From NCBI GenBank assembly GCA_944349855.1, contig CALVNS010000018.1, positions 1 to 52,313 of the forward strand: a stretch of 52,313 nucleotides of DNA, written 5' to 3'. The stretch comes from an uncultured Eubacteriales bacterium. GTDB taxonomy: Bacteria; Bacillota; Clostridia; Christensenellales; Aristaeellaceae. Positions 23,862 to 32,747 of this stretch are shown here, one piece after another; position 1 is the stretch's first letter; the number at the start of each line of letters is the position of its first letter. A program made the translations under genes and the position numbers. The notes under the pieces are model-generated. The model saw nothing but the letters and a program-made list of their open reading frames with translations. It searched no databases and was not told the origin of the DNA.

Positions 23862-24728
23862 ATGACGCAGGAATCCATCGTCGTGCTGGAGCACAACCCC
23901 ACCCTGCAAGGACTGGTCGACCTCAAGACGCACATCGTCTATGACGCGCCGGATGGCAAGGAGCTGGCGCTGCAGCTGCTCAAGCCGCAGTGGAAGAGCG
24001 ACGGACGCGGGTTTCCGCTGGTCGTGTTCATCCAGGGCAGCGGCTGGACGAAGCCCGACCAGTTCTGGGAGCTGCCGCAGCTGAGCCTGCTGGCGCGCCG
24101 CGGCTTCGTCGTGGCCAGCGTCACGCACCGCTCGTGCTATGAGGCGCCCGCGCCCGCCTTTTTGCAGGATGTGAAGACGGCGCTTCGCTTTCTGCGCGCG
24201 CACGCCGCGCAGTATGACATCGACCCTGCGCGCGTGTGCGCCTGGGGCACGTCCTCGGGCGGAAACACCGCGCTGCTGCTGGGCCTGACCGGCGACGATC
24301 CGGCCTTTGAGACGGACGCCTGGGCGGGGCAGAGCACGCGCGTGCAGGCCGTGGTGGACTGCTTCGGCCCGGCGGACCTGGAGAGGATGGTGCGTGAGCG
24401 CCTCTCGGAAGCTTCCGAGTCGAATCATTCGCTCTTTCACGCGCTGGGCGGGAGCGACTCCGCCGAGACGTGCATCGAGCGGCTGCGGACGGTCAGTCCC
24501 GCGGCGTATGTGCGCCCGGGCCTGGAGCTGCCGCCGTTCCTGCTGCTGCACGGCGACGCCGATCCGATTGTCTACTATTCGGACAGCGAGGCGATGTATG
24601 AACGCCTGCGCACGTGCGGGTATGACGCGCAGCTGGTGCGCGTGACGAACGCGCCGCACGAGGGTACGTTCTGGAGCCTGCCGCTGCTGGAGCACATCTT
24701 TGCGTTTATCCAGGCGCGCATCGGCTGA
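23862..24728 (+). CDS. Alpha/beta hydrolase, esterase/lipase-like
   Basis: The 288-residue cytosolic protein has the alpha/beta hydrolase fold: oxyanion region FIQGSGWTKPD, nucleophile elbow GTSSGG with Ser131, the acid in HGDADPIV and the histidine in NAPHEG. It belongs to the BD-FAE/esterase D-like group, whose members often remove acetyl or feruloyl groups from plant polysaccharides. The ATG at 23862 is preceded by GGAGGG; a longer frame upstream lacks a ribosome site. It is followed after 33 bases by the DUF2264 gene, and the two may act together on decorated polysaccharide fragments. Confidence 0.87.
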   Translation: MTQESIVVLEHNPTLQGLVDLKTHIVYDAPDGKELALQLLKPQWKSDGRGFPLVVFIQGSGWTKPDQFWELPQLSLLARRGFVVASVTHRSCYEAPAPAFLQDVKTALRFLRAHAAQYDIDPARVCAWGTSSGGNTALLLGLTGDDPAFETDAWAGQSTRVQAVVDCFGPADLERMVRERLSEASESNHSLFHALGGSDSAETCIERLRTVSPAAYVRPGLELPPFLLLHGDADPIVYYSDSEAMYERLRTCGYDAQLVRVTNAPHEGTFWSLPLLEHIFAFIQARIG

Positions 24729-24761
24729 TGCGGCCGTGCGGCACAAAAGGAGGGGGACGGC

Positions 24762-25901
24762 ATGCAGACCACGCGTGCCTACTGGCTTGAGACGATGGAC
24801 CGCATTGCGCGGCCCGTGCTGGAGGCGCTCTCGCAGGGACGCCTGCGCGAGCGGATGCCCGTGCGCGGCAAGCTGCCGCGCGAGGACCGGGCGCAGTACA
24901 CCTATCTGGAGGCGTTCGGCCGCACGATGACGGGCCTGGCGCCCTGGCTGGAGCTGGAGGGGCTGACGGGCGAGGAGGCGCGGCTGCAGGGGGCGTACCG
25001 GCGCATGGCGTTGGCGGCGCTGCACCAGGCGGTGACGCCCGGCGCGTCCGACGAGATGAACTTCTCCCACGGGCACCAGCCGATCGTCGATGCGGCGTTT
25101 CTGGCGCACGCGCTGCTGCGCGCGCCGCATGCGCTGCTGGAGGCCCTGCCCGCGCAGGACCGCGCGCACCTGCTGGACAAGCTGCGCGCGACGCGCACGC
25201 GCAAGCCGCCGGTGTGCAACTGGCTGCTCTTCTCGGCGATGATCGAGGCGCTGCTGTACCGGGCGGGCGCGCCGGACTGGGATCCCATGCGCGTGGACCT
25301 GGCCGTGCGGCTGCACTTTGACTGGTACAAGGGCGACGGCTTCTTTGGCGACGGGCCGGCGTTTCACATGGACTACTACAACAGCTACGTCATCCAGCCG
25401 ATGCTCATCGACGTGCTGCGCACGGTGGCGGGCGAGGATGCCGAGTGGCGCGCGATGCTGGAGCGCGCGCAGACGTACGGCGCGCACTACGCGACGTTCC
25501 TGGAGCATCTGATCATGCCCGACGGCGGCTATCCCGTGCTGGGGCGCTCGTCGGCATACCGCTTCGGCTGCTTTCAGATGCTCGCGCAGGCCGCGCTGCA
25601 GGACCTGCTGGAGGAGGGCGTCGCCCCGGCGCAGGCGCGCTGCGCGCTGACGCAGGCGATCCGGCGGGTGATGGCGTTTGACAACTTCGACGCGGACGGC
25701 TTTCTGGAGATCGGCGTGTGCGGCCGCCAGCCGGACATGGGCGAGGAGTACATCAGCACGGGCAGCCTGTACCTGTGCATGGCGGTGTTTTTGCCGCTGG
25801 GCCTGCCGCCCGCGCACCCGTTCTGGAGCGCGCCGGACGCGGACTGGACGATGAAGCGCATGTGGCGCGGCGATCCGATGCGCTGCGAGCACGCGCTGTA
25901 G
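24762..25901 (+). CDS. DUF2264 family protein, probable (alpha/alpha)6 glycosidase
   Basis: The 379-residue protein matches DUF2264: SRAYWL-like N-terminus, NFSHGHQPIVDAAFLAHAL, KPPVCNWLLFSAMIEALLYRAG, the FDWYKGDGFFGDGPAFHMDYYNSYVIQPM block and the ending with EEYISTGSLYLCMAVFLPLGLPPAHPFW. The fold is an (alpha/alpha)6 toroid; some relatives are assigned to a CAZy glycosidase family acting on uronic-acid-containing glycans. The precise activity here is inferred. It is cytosolic (no signal peptide) and paired with an esterase-like gene, consistent with degradation of imported acylated oligosaccharides. Confidence 0.85.
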   Translation: MQTTRAYWLETMDRIARPVLEALSQGRLRERMPVRGKLPREDRAQYTYLEAFGRTMTGLAPWLELEGLTGEEARLQGAYRRMALAALHQAVTPGASDEMNFSHGHQPIVDAAFLAHALLRAPHALLEALPAQDRAHLLDKLRATRTRKPPVCNWLLFSAMIEALLYRAGAPDWDPMRVDLAVRLHFDWYKGDGFFGDGPAFHMDYYNSYVIQPMLIDVLRTVAGEDAEWRAMLERAQTYGAHYATFLEHLIMPDGGYPVLGRSSAYRFGCFQMLAQAALQDLLEEGVAPAQARCALTQAIRRVMAFDNFDADGFLEIGVCGRQPDMGEEYISTGSLYLCMAVFLPLGLPPAHPFWSAPDADWTMKRMWRGDPMRCEHAL

Positions 25902-25961
25902 GGCGCGACCCGGGCGCTGAGCGGGGCTTTCGGCTTTGAAACTGCATGAGGAGGCATCGAT

Positions 25962-26375
25962 ATGCTGGATGCGATCCCAGGCAAAGAAGAGTTGACGGTA
26001 TTGGTCGGGAAACCCCTGTATGAGGTGTGGACTGCGCTGTGCGCCCTGATTGAAGAACGATATGACATGGATTGTGCCTGGAATCGGGGCGGAAAAGCGT
26101 GGACATACGAATACAAATACCGCCGGGGCGGCAAAACGCTGTGCGCATTATATGCCAGGGAAAACTGCGTGGGTTTTCTGATAATCCTTGGAAAAGACGA
26201 ACGGTTGAAGTTTGAAGCAGACACAGAACATTACGCGCCGGAAGTTCGGAAAGTATATGATGAAGCTCAAACCTACCACGATGGGAAGTGGCTTATGTTT
26301 GAACCGGCGGATTCGTCACTGTTTTGTGATTTCATGAAGCTGCTGGGTCTCAAGAGAAGGCCCAACAGGAGGTAA
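25962..26375 (+). CDS. DUF3788 family protein
   Basis: A 137-residue protein resembling DUF3788: ..LVGKPLYEVWTALCALIEERYDM, WNRGGKAWTYEYKYRRGGKTLCALY and KWLMFEPADSSLFCDFMKLLGLKRRP are the typical blocks. The family is small, soluble and of unknown function. Codon use is visibly less GC-rich than in neighbours (many AAA, GAA, TAT and TTT codons), and the next gene shows the same, suggesting acquisition by transfer. The start follows GAGGAGG. Confidence 0.8.
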   Translation: MLDAIPGKEELTVLVGKPLYEVWTALCALIEERYDMDCAWNRGGKAWTYEYKYRRGGKTLCALYARENCVGFLIILGKDERLKFEADTEHYAPEVRKVYDEAQTYHDGKWLMFEPADSSLFCDFMKLLGLKRRPNRR

Positions 26376-26414
26376 GATCACGATCCTGTCATGCGGTTTG
26401 CGGAGGGATGGCAA

Positions 26415-26939
26415 ATGCGTTTCACAAGGGCGGAATGGTCCGACCTGGAGGCAATCGGAGATCTGTATGACGCCCTGTGCGAGCACCTGTGCGCGCATGG
26501 GAATGGTCCGGGGTGGAGGAAGGGCGTATATCCGACGGTAGAGGATGCGCGGGCAGGGATTGAGGATGGCGCGCTGTATGTGCTGAAAGAGCACGGAGCG
26601 GTCGTGGGCGCGATGACGCTGCGCCATAGGCCGGAGGCGGGATATGCAAAGGTCCGGTGGCTGACGGAAGATGATTATGATCACATCTATGTGATCTATA
26701 CGCTCGCGGTCCACCCGGACTTTCTCAAAAGGGGAATGGGCGCCATGCTGTTGGAGCAGGCGGAGCGCCTGGCCAGGGCGGAGGGATGCCGAAGCCTCCG
26801 GCTGGATGTCGCACGGGGCAATGTGCCCGCCGAAAACCTGTACAGAAAATGCGGCTTTCAATGCGTCGGCACGGCAGACCTCGGGTATGCGGCATATGGG
26901 CTGCCGTGGTTCAACCTCTATGAAAAGGTCCTGAAATGA
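26415..26939 (+). CDS. GNAT family N-acetyltransferase
   Basis: The 174-residue protein has the GNAT hallmarks: MRFTRAEWSDLEAIGDLYDAL at the start, the central strand IYTLAVHPDFLKRGMGAMLLEQAERLA with the RGxGxx acetyl-CoA loop, and NVPAENLYRKCGF near the end. The ATG at 26415 is preferred to that at 26391 because GGAGGG lies at the right distance. The acceptor substrate is unknown. It shares moderate GC content with the preceding DUF3788 gene, 39 bases upstream, and ends at a clear terminator. Confidence 0.88.
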   Translation: MRFTRAEWSDLEAIGDLYDALCEHLCAHGNGPGWRKGVYPTVEDARAGIEDGALYVLKEHGAVVGAMTLRHRPEAGYAKVRWLTEDDYDHIYVIYTLAVHPDFLKRGMGAMLLEQAERLARAEGCRSLRLDVARGNVPAENLYRKCGFQCVGTADLGYAAYGLPWFNLYEKVLK

Positions 26940-26966
26940 CGGAATGCTTGTGTCCTGGGGAACAGA

Positions 26967-27005
26967 CACGCCATGGCCGTGCAGCCATGGCGTGCGCTTT
27001 CTTTT
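26967..27005 (+). terminator. Intrinsic terminator after the GNAT gene
   Basis: Perfect stem CACGCCATGGC / GCCATGGCGTG with a 6-base loop followed by TTTCTTTT; it lies between convergent genes. Confidence 0.85.
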
Positions 27006-27020
27006 GGGAAGGGTTGGGGA

Positions 27021-28199
27021 TTACAGGCTGTTGACGTAGCGCTCGATGCGCCGCAGCGCCTCGGTGAGCTTTTCCAGGCTGGTGGCATAGGAGCAGCGGA
27101 TGTGCCCCTCGCCGCTCTGGCCGAAGGCCGTGCCCGGCACGCAGGCGACGTGTTCGGCGCGCAGCAGGCCCTGGCAGAACTCCTCGCTGGACAGGCCCGT
27201 GCCCGCGATCGACGGGAACACGTAGAACGCGCCCAGCGGCTCAAAGCACGGCAGGCCCATCCTGCGCAGGGCGTCGACCATCAGGCGGCGGCGGCGGTCG
27301 TAGCTGCGCACCATGGCGCGCACGTCCTCAAAGTCGTTTTGCAGTCCGCGCGCGAGCGCCTCTTCGGCGGCGAGCTGGCCCTGGGTCGAGGCGCACATGA
27401 TCGTGTACTGGTGGATCTTGCACATCACCGCCAGCAGGTCCCGCGGGCCGCAGGCATAGCCCACGCGCCAGCCGGTCATCGCAAACGCCTTGGAGAAGCC
27501 GTTGAGCAGCACGGTTCGCTCGCGCATGCCGGGCAGGGACGGGAAGCTGACGTGCTCGTGCCCGCCGTAGGTGAGTTCGGAGTAGATCTCGTCGGCCAGG
27601 ACGACGACGTCCGTGCCGCTCAGCGCGTCGGCGATCTGCTGCAGGTCCTCCCGGCGCATGATGGAGCCGGTCGGGTTGTTGGGGTAGGGCAGGATCAGCG
27701 CCTTGGTGCGCGGGGTGAGGGCCGCGCGCAGCGCCTCGCCCGTGAGGCGGAACTCGTCCTCAAAGCGGGTGACGATGGGGCGCGGCGTGCCGCCGGCGAA
27801 CGTCACGCCGGGCGCATAGGAGACGTAGGACGGCTCGGGGATGAGCACCTCGTCGCCCGGGGCGCACAGCGCGCGCAGGCACAGGTCGATGCCCTCGCTC
27901 GCGCCGATGGTGACGAGGATCTCGTCCGCCGGGTCGTATTCGACGTGGCAGCGGCGGCGCAGGTACTGCGCGATGAGGCGGCGCAACTGGATGCGGCCCC
28001 AGTTGGAGGTGTACTGCGTCAGGCCGTCCTCAATGGAGCGGATGGCCGCGTCGCGGATGTGCCAGGGCGTGACGAAGTCCGGCTCGCCCACGCCCAGGGA
28101 GATGGCCTCGGGCATCTCGGCGACGATGTCGAAGAACTTGCGGATGCCGCTGGGCGGCACATCCCGCACGCTGGGATTGACGATGCGCTGCATGTCCAT
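27021..28199 (-). CDS. PLP-dependent class I/II aminotransferase
   Basis: About 392 residues with the fold type I aminotransferase pattern: SLGVGEPDFVTP near the N-terminus, YTSNWG, IPEPSYVSY, PYPNNPTGS, the ADEIYSELTYGG block, the PLP-lysine segment NGFSKAFAMTGWRVGY and the C-terminal arginine in HIRCSYATS. It is most like the aspartate/alanine aminotransferase group (PatA-like) of Firmicutes. It starts on top of the Lrp stop codon: ATG at 28199 (TGATG overlap), with GTG at 28202 as the alternative. The two genes are translationally coupled, and Lrp may regulate its own partner's amino acid flux. Confidence 0.93.
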   Translation of the reverse strand: MDMQRIVNPSVRDVPPSGIRKFFDIVAEMPEAISLGVGEPDFVTPWHIRDAAIRSIEDGLTQYTSNWGRIQLRRLIAQYLRRRCHVEYDPADEILVTIGASEGIDLCLRALCAPGDEVLIPEPSYVSYAPGVTFAGGTPRPIVTRFEDEFRLTGEALRAALTPRTKALILPYPNNPTGSIMRREDLQQIADALSGTDVVVLADEIYSELTYGGHEHVSFPSLPGMRERTVLLNGFSKAFAMTGWRVGYACGPRDLLAVMCKIHQYTIMCASTQGQLAAEEALARGLQNDFEDVRAMVRSYDRRRRLMVDALRRMGLPCFEPLGAFYVFPSIAGTGLSSEEFCQGLLRAEHVACVPGTAFGQSGEGHIRCSYATSLEKLTEALRRIERYVNSL

Positions 28200-28693
28200 C
28201 ACGGGCTCACCGCCAGACGCCGGTCGGTGTCGTCGCCCTCAAAGATGACGCCGCCGTATTTGTAGGTCTTGAGCATGAAGTGCGTGGCCGTGCCGGTGAC
28301 GCTCTCGAGCGTGGAGAGCTTGCTGGACACGAACGAGGCCAGCTGCTTGAGCGTGGGCGCCTCGACCATGACCATCAGGTCGTACGCGCCGCTCATGAGG
28401 TAGAGGCTGGTGACCTCTTCGAACTGATAGATGCGCGAGGCGATGGCGTCAAAGCCGCGGTCGCGCTGCGGCTGTACGCGCACCTCGATGACCGCCTGCA
28501 CCATCTCCTTGTCGGTGCGCTCCCAGTTGATCATGGCCGGATACTTGACCAGCACGCGGTCCTTTTCCAGGCGGCCGATGGCGCGGCGCACCTCGTCCAC
28601 GTCATAGCCGGTCATCACGGCGATCTGCTCCGCGCTGATGCGCGCGTCGTCGGACAGGATCTCCAGAATGTGCATTTCCAGCGTGTTGTACAA
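28199..28693 (-). CDS. Lrp/AsnC family regulator
   Basis: The 164-residue protein has an N-terminal winged helix (ILEILSDDARISAEQIAVMTGYDVDEVRRAIGRLEKD) and a C-terminal RAM ligand-binding domain (VTSLYLMSGAYDLMVMVEAPTLKQL). Lrp-type regulators bind amino acids; the overlapping aminotransferase gene suggests the ligand is its substrate or product. The start is probably TTG at 28693, which has GGGGTG 7 bases upstream; the first ATG (28675) lacks a ribosome site. It follows fhs by 37 bases, in the same direction, with no terminator between. Confidence 0.9.
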   Translation of the reverse strand: MYNTLEMHILEILSDDARISAEQIAVMTGYDVDEVRRAIGRLEKDRVLVKYPAMINWERTDKEMVQAVIEVRVQPQRDRGFDAIASRIYQFEEVTSLYLMSGAYDLMVMVEAPTLKQLASFVSSKLSTLESVTGTATHFMLKTYKYGGVIFEGDDTDRRLAVSP

Positions 28694-28730
28694 CGGTATT
28701 CACCCCTTCATATGGCTTGATTGACGGCCG

Positions 28731-30401
28731 TCAGAACAGGCCGGTGATGTTGCCTGCGTCGTCCACGTCGATGTTCTCCGCGGCGGGCACGCGCGGCAGG
28801 CCGGGCATGGTCATGATGTCGCCGGCGAGCGCGACGACGAAACCTGCGCCCGCGCTCAGGCGCGCCTGGCGGATGGTGAGCGTGAAGCCCTCGGGCGCGC
28901 CAAGCTTCTTGGGATCGTCGGAGAAGGAGTACTGCGTCTTGGCGATGCACACGGGCAGATTGCCATAGCCGCCCTCCTCAAATGACTTGAGCTGCTTGGC
29001 CGCAGCCGGGGCGATGGACACGTCCTGCGCGCCGTAGATCTTCTTGGCGACGGCCTCGATCTTCCCGGCCAGCGACAGGTCGTCCGGGTAGGTGAAGGCG
29101 AACTTGGACAGGTCCGCGCGCTCGCAGCGGGCGACGACCTGCTCGGCCAGCGCCAGGCCGCCCTCGCCGCCCTTGGCCCAGACCTCGCACAGCGCGACCT
29201 GCGCGCCCATCCGGGCGGCGGCTTCGCGCACGAGCGCGATCTCGGCGTCGGTGTCGCTGGTGAAACGGTTGAGCGCGACGACGGGCTCCACGCCCCAGAC
29301 GGTGCGGATGTTGTGCAGGTGGCGCGTGAGGTTGGACAGGCCCTTCTCCAGCGCGGGCAGGTTCTCCTGCGCAAGGTCGGCCTTGGCGACGCCGCCGTGG
29401 CTCTTGAGCGCGCGCACCGTCGCCACCAGCACGATGCACGAGGGCTTCAGGCCCGCCTTGCGGCACTTGATGTCGATGAACTTCTCCGCGCCCAGGTCCG
29501 CGCCGAAGCCGGCCTCGGTGACCACGAAGTCCGCCAGGCGCAGCGCGGTCTGCGTGGCGACGATGCTGTTGCAGCCGTGCGCGATGTTGGCAAACGGGCC
29601 GCCGTGCACAAGCGCGGGCGTGCCCTCGAGCGTCTGCACGAGGTTGGGGCGCATCGCGTCGCGCAGCAGCGCGGCCATGGCGCCCTGCGCGCGCAGCTGG
29701 CCGGCGGTCACGGGCGCATCGGCGTACGTACGGCCCACGACGATGCGCGCAAGGCGCTGCTTGAGGTCGGCGATGTCGCTGGAAAGGCACAGCACCGCCA
29801 TGATCTCCGAGGCGGTGGTGATGTCAAAGCCGTCCTCGCGCGGCATGCCGTTCGTGCGCCCGCCCAGGCCGTCCACAATCTGGCGCAGCTGGCGGTCGTT
29901 CATGTCCATGCAGCGCTTCCAGGTGATGCGGCGCGGGTCGATGCCCAGGGCGTTGCCCTGCGCGATGTGGTTGTCGACCATGGCGGCCAGCAGGTTGTTG
30001 GCGGCGGTGATGGCGTGCAGGTCGCCGGTGAAGTGCAGATTGATGTCCTCCATGGGCACGACCTGCGCATATCCGCCGCCCGCCGCGCCGCCCTTGACGC
30101 CGAATACGGGCCCCAGCGACGGCTCGCGCAGCGCGAGCATCGTGCGCTTGCCGGCCCGGCGCAGCGCGTCGGCCAGGCCGATGGATACGGTCGTCTTGCC
30201 CTCGCCCGCCGGCGTGGGGTTGATCGCCGTGACGAGCACGAGCCGTCCGTCCATCGGGCGATCCTTGAGCGCAAGGTAGTCCACCTTGGCCTTGTAGCGC
30301 CCGTACAGCTCCAGCAGCTCTTCGCCGATGCCCGCCTCCCCGGCCACCGCCTGAACGGGCTTTAGCTGACACGCGCGCGCAATTTCAATGTCGCTTTGCA
30401 T
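28731..30401 (-). CDS. fhs: Formate-tetrahydrofolate ligase
   Basis: The 556-residue enzyme forms 10-formyl-tetrahydrofolate from formate, THF and ATP, the entry step of the methyl branch of the Wood-Ljungdahl pathway and a one-carbon source for purines. Evidence: the ATP loop [11 protein letters not shown] (61-71), [35 protein letters not shown]-type conserved block, [20 protein letters not shown] and [15 protein letters not shown]. The length fits the family. The start at 30401 is chosen because GGAGGGG is properly spaced from it; two earlier ATGs are too close to that site. It heads an fhs-lrp-aminotransferase operon. Confidence 0.97.
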   Translation of the reverse strand: MQSDIEIARACQLKPVQAVAGEAGIGEELLELYGRYKAKVDYLALKDRPMDGRLVLVTAINPTPAGEGKTTVSIGLADALRRAGKRTMLALREPSLGPVFGVKGGAAGGGYAQVVPMEDINLHFTGDLHAITAANNLLAAMVDNHIAQGNALGIDPRRITWKRCMDMNDRQLRQIVDGLGGRTNGMPREDGFDITTASEIMAVLCLSSDIADLKQRLARIVVGRTYADAPVTAGQLRAQGAMAALLRDAMRPNLVQTLEGTPALVHGGPFANIAHGCNSIVATQTALRLADFVVTEAGFGADLGAEKFIDIKCRKAGLKPSCIVLVATVRALKSHGGVAKADLAQENLPALEKGLSNLTRHLHNIRTVWGVEPVVALNRFTSDTDAEIALVREAAARMGAQVALCEVWAKGGEGGLALAEQVVARCERADLSKFAFTYPDDLSLAGKIEAVAKKIYGAQDVSIAPAAAKQLKSFEEGGYGNLPVCIAKTQYSFSDDPKKLGAPEGFTLTIRQARLSAGAGFVVALAGDIMTMPGLPRVPAAENIDVDDAGNITGLF

Positions 30402-30436
30402 GGTCATCCCCTCCATATTCGTAATATCATGCCTTC

Positions 30437-30465
30437 ATTATAGTCCATTCATCCCGGAGCATCAA
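30437..30465 (-). promoter_or_regulatory. Promoter of the fhs operon
   Basis: Minus strand TTGATG (30465-30460), 17-base spacer, TATAAT (30442-30437). Confidence 0.82.
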
Positions 30466-30512
30466 GCGTTGCCCCCACATTTGCCGGGGCGATTTCTTTT
30501 TCGGGCGCGCTG

Positions 30513-30521
30513 TGCTATAAT
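30513..30521 (+). promoter_or_regulatory. Extended -10 promoter of niaR
   Basis: TGCTATAAT with no clear -35 box; 32 bases before the niaR start and divergent from the fhs promoter. Confidence 0.6.
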
Positions 30522-30552
30522 GGGCGCATGAAGTGCACGGAGGTGGAACGCC

Positions 30553-31071
30553 ATGGACGCAGCCGGACGGCGCGCGGCGATCCTGGCGCGCATCGAGCGC
30601 GCGGGCGAGCCCGTGAAGGGCGGGGAACTGTCCAGGGAGTTTTCGGTCAGCCGGCAGGTGATCGTACAGGACATCGCGCTGTTGCGCGCGCAGGGGCATC
30701 CCGTGCTGGCCACCCCTGAGGGTTACATGCTGCCCGCCGCCGCGCCCGCGCCGTGTGCGCGCGCCGTGCTGTGCGCGCACGAGGGATTTGAGCGCATGCG
30801 CGAGGAGCTGTACGCCGTCGTCGACGCGGGCGCGACGGTGGAGGACATCGTCGTCACCCATCCGGTGTACGGGGAGTTCCGGGCGATGCTGATGCTCTCG
30901 AGCCGGCGACAGGTGGATGCGTTCGTCCGCAATGCGGGCTGGCAGGAGGCGGCGCCGCTTTCGGCGCTGGTGACGGACGGCGTGCACCTGCATACGCTCA
31001 CCGCGCCCGACGAGCGCACGCTCGACGCGGCCTGCGACGCGCTGCGCCGGGGCGGCTTTCTGACGGCGTGA
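30553..31071 (+). CDS. niaR: NiaR-type transcriptional repressor (HTH plus 3H domain)
   Basis: This 172-residue protein has an N-terminal HTH_11 domain (RRAAILARIERAGEPVKGGELSREFSVSRQVIVQDIALL) and a C-terminal 3H domain with the conserved histidines in THPVYGE and VHLHT. NiaR (YrxA) is the niacin-responsive repressor of NAD biosynthesis and nicotinic acid uptake in Firmicutes. No nad or niaP gene adjoins it, so its targets are elsewhere. The ATG follows CGGAGGTGG. Confidence 0.92.
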   Translation: MDAAGRRAAILARIERAGEPVKGGELSREFSVSRQVIVQDIALLRAQGHPVLATPEGYMLPAAAPAPCARAVLCAHEGFERMREELYAVVDAGATVEDIVVTHPVYGEFRAMLMLSSRRQVDAFVRNAGWQEAAPLSALVTDGVHLHTLTAPDERTLDAACDALRRGGFLTA

Positions 31072-31306
31072 CGTCCCGGCGCGCATGCGGCGATGCCATT
31101 GACCGGACTTCTCCGTAGAGAAAGCGGAGATACGGCGCTTTGCAGGCCCGGCCGGGACGCGGCGGGGCAGGCACTGGAGGCCTTCCCTGGCAGGACGGTC
31201 GTGCGTTGCTCCAAAGGCCGCGCCCTTGAATGGGCTGTGGGCCTCATGGCGATTGCCGGCACCCCTGCAATCCTTTCGGAACAAAGGCGCGGGCAGCACA
31301 AGCGAA

Positions 31307-31332
31307 CGCCCCGTATATCTTCATACGGGGCG
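31307..31332. terminator. Hairpin between niaR and the rhodanese remnant
   Basis: Perfect 10-bp stem CGCCCCGTAT / ATACGGGGCG with a short loop between convergent transcription units. T-rich flanks are poor on both sides, so termination strength is uncertain. The rest of the gap 31072-31348 shows no gene. Confidence 0.5.
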
Positions 31333-31348
31333 CTTTATGGGCACCTGC

Positions 31349-31721
31349 TCATTCCGTGACAATCTCGCCGGGCCAGTCGTTGATGCCGCCGAACTCCATG
31401 ATGTTGGTATAGCCCAGCCGGGCCAGCTTTTCCGCGGCCTGCTTGGAACGGTTTCCGCTGCGGCAATAGGTCAGGATCAGCTGATCCTGATCGGAAAGCC
31501 ATGAGATTTCCTGCGTGCCGATGGTCTCGTTGGGCAGCAGCATGGCGCCCGGAATATGCCCGGAGGCGAATTCCTGTTCCGTGCGCACATCCAGGATGAT
31601 GTGGCCGCCTCCATCATGTCCATTGCCTGATCTGACGGTAGCCGCCGGCTTGGGGCGAAGGCGCGGTGCAGCCGGTCAGCAGGAGGAAAAGCAGCAACGC
31701 AGGGATCGCCGCTTTCTTCAA
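31349..31721 (-). pseudogene. Rhodanese-domain lipoprotein, frameshifted
   Basis: Three frames together give one protein. It starts at TTG 31721 (coupled to the upstream stop by overlap) with a lipoprotein signal ending LLLTGC. The frame then breaks near 31620-31632 into SDQAMDMMEA, and again near 31603-31608 into GGHIILDVRTEQEFASGHIP and the active-site loop CRSGNRS, ending GGINDWPGEIVTE. Each break would be repaired by one extra base. Intact relatives are secreted single-domain sulfurtransferases. As given, translation stops after about 31 residues. It could be a true pseudogene or reflect base-calling errors. Confidence 0.8.
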
Positions 31722-32310
31722 TCCAATTCCTCCCCGGCACCTTGAGGACTTTTGACCTTGCAGATCAGCTGGGTCATGGTGCCCATGGGGCAGTATACGC
31801 ACCAGCTGCGGGGCTTGAACAGGACCATGGTGATCAGCCCCAGTACGGTAGAGGTGAGCATCACGCCATAGAAGCCGAAGGCGAACTGGGCGACGCCGGG
31901 ATGGAACAGCGTTCCATGGTAGGCCCAGTGCCAGGGAAGCTTGAACGTCCACAGCAGCGTTACCACCTGCCTGAGGTCCTGCGCGCCGGCGAAGACCAAA
32001 TACGTGTTCCACAGCATCAGAAAAAACATGGCGAAGAAAAAGATCAGGAAGCCGTAACGAAAGGCCTTGCTCTTCATCCAGCGCGGGATATCCCTTTTGC
32101 GGGAAAGGCCAAATCTGCCGCCCAGCAGGCTGAACAGCTGCCCGCGACCGCAGTAGCGGTTGCAGTAACCCTTGGTTCCCCGCAGGATGGAGATGACAGC
32201 GGGATGAAGAAGCACAGCAGCCCCAGCCATGCAAACAGGATGTTGAAGAGCCCCAGCGCCAGATAGGCCAGGGAGGCAATCCACAGATAATCGTACCATC
32301 GCTTTTTCAT
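31718..32310 (-). pseudogene. 4Fe-4S membrane protein (NapH/NosR-like), frameshifted
   Basis: The N-terminal part starts at ATG 32310, overlapping the ferredoxin stop (ATGA), and reads MKKRWYDYLWIASLAYLALG with a membrane helix to about 32200. The frame then breaks near 32197 and resumes one frame over with GTKGYCNRYCGRGQLFSLL, two more membrane helices and the CVYCPMGTMTQLIC motif. The two CxxxC/CxxC pairs and four helices match small polyferredoxin-like membrane proteins of anaerobes that pass electrons near the membrane. One added base near the break would restore a protein of about 197 residues. Confidence 0.8.
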
Positions 32311-32516
32311 GCCGTCACCTCCCGAATCTCGATCACCGACGCCGGGCACTCCCTGGCGCACCGCTCACATCCAACGCATTGATCCGCTCTGACCTGGGCG
32401 TATAGGCCGCGAATCACCTCTATGGCGCCCATGGGACAGACCTTAACGCAGCAGCCGCAGGCCACACAGTCCCGCCGTTCAACAAAAGCCCTTCTTTTTT
32501 TGCGGGTCACCGCCAT
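32307..32516 (-). CDS. 2[4Fe-4S] ferredoxin-type protein
   Basis: A 69-residue protein with two complete cluster motifs, CVACGCCVKVCP and CVGCERCARECP, each binding a [4Fe-4S] cluster. The ATG at 32516 is preceded by GGGGAGGA. It is the first gene of a leftward trio with the 4Fe-4S membrane protein and the rhodanese lipoprotein, linked by ATGA-type overlaps. It is divergent from the thioredoxin-reductase fusion. The cluster looks like a small electron-transfer chain serving thiol or sulfur metabolism; the first gene is intact although the next two are broken. Confidence 0.88.
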   Translation of the reverse strand: MAVTRKKRRAFVERRDCVACGCCVKVCPMGAIEVIRGLYAQVRADQCVGCERCARECPASVIEIREVTA

Positions 32517-32574
32517 GTCGATTCCTCCCCGTGCTTGAATGGAATGACTATATGCCAAAGGGAAGGGTTTCTTC

Positions 32575-32589
32575 CGTGACGTTATCACG
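32575..32589. promoter_or_regulatory. Short perfect inverted repeat between divergent redox genes
   Basis: CGTGA-CGTTA-TCACG lies between the ferredoxin and thioredoxin-fusion genes. A 5-bp half-site with 5-base spacing resembles a CRP/FNR-type half-site pair, with a spacing one base short of the usual. It might control both directions; no promoter of good quality was identified next to it. Confidence 0.4.
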
Positions 32590-32747
32590 CCAAGAGCGTC
32601 TGAGAAAGCTGCAGGCGGATTGCTGGCGGGTGCGGCGTGGCTGCGGGCTCGTGCCGTTCGCCGCGCAGGGCGCCGTGATGTCGTCACGGAAAAAATCCGT
32701 GGATCCGGATAAACTATTTTCAAAATCAAACAAGAGGGCTGATTGTG

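Noticed and set aside
30427-31299. Leftward open frame opposite niaR
   Set aside because: No ribosome site or domain; niaR on the other strand has clear HTH and 3H motifs.
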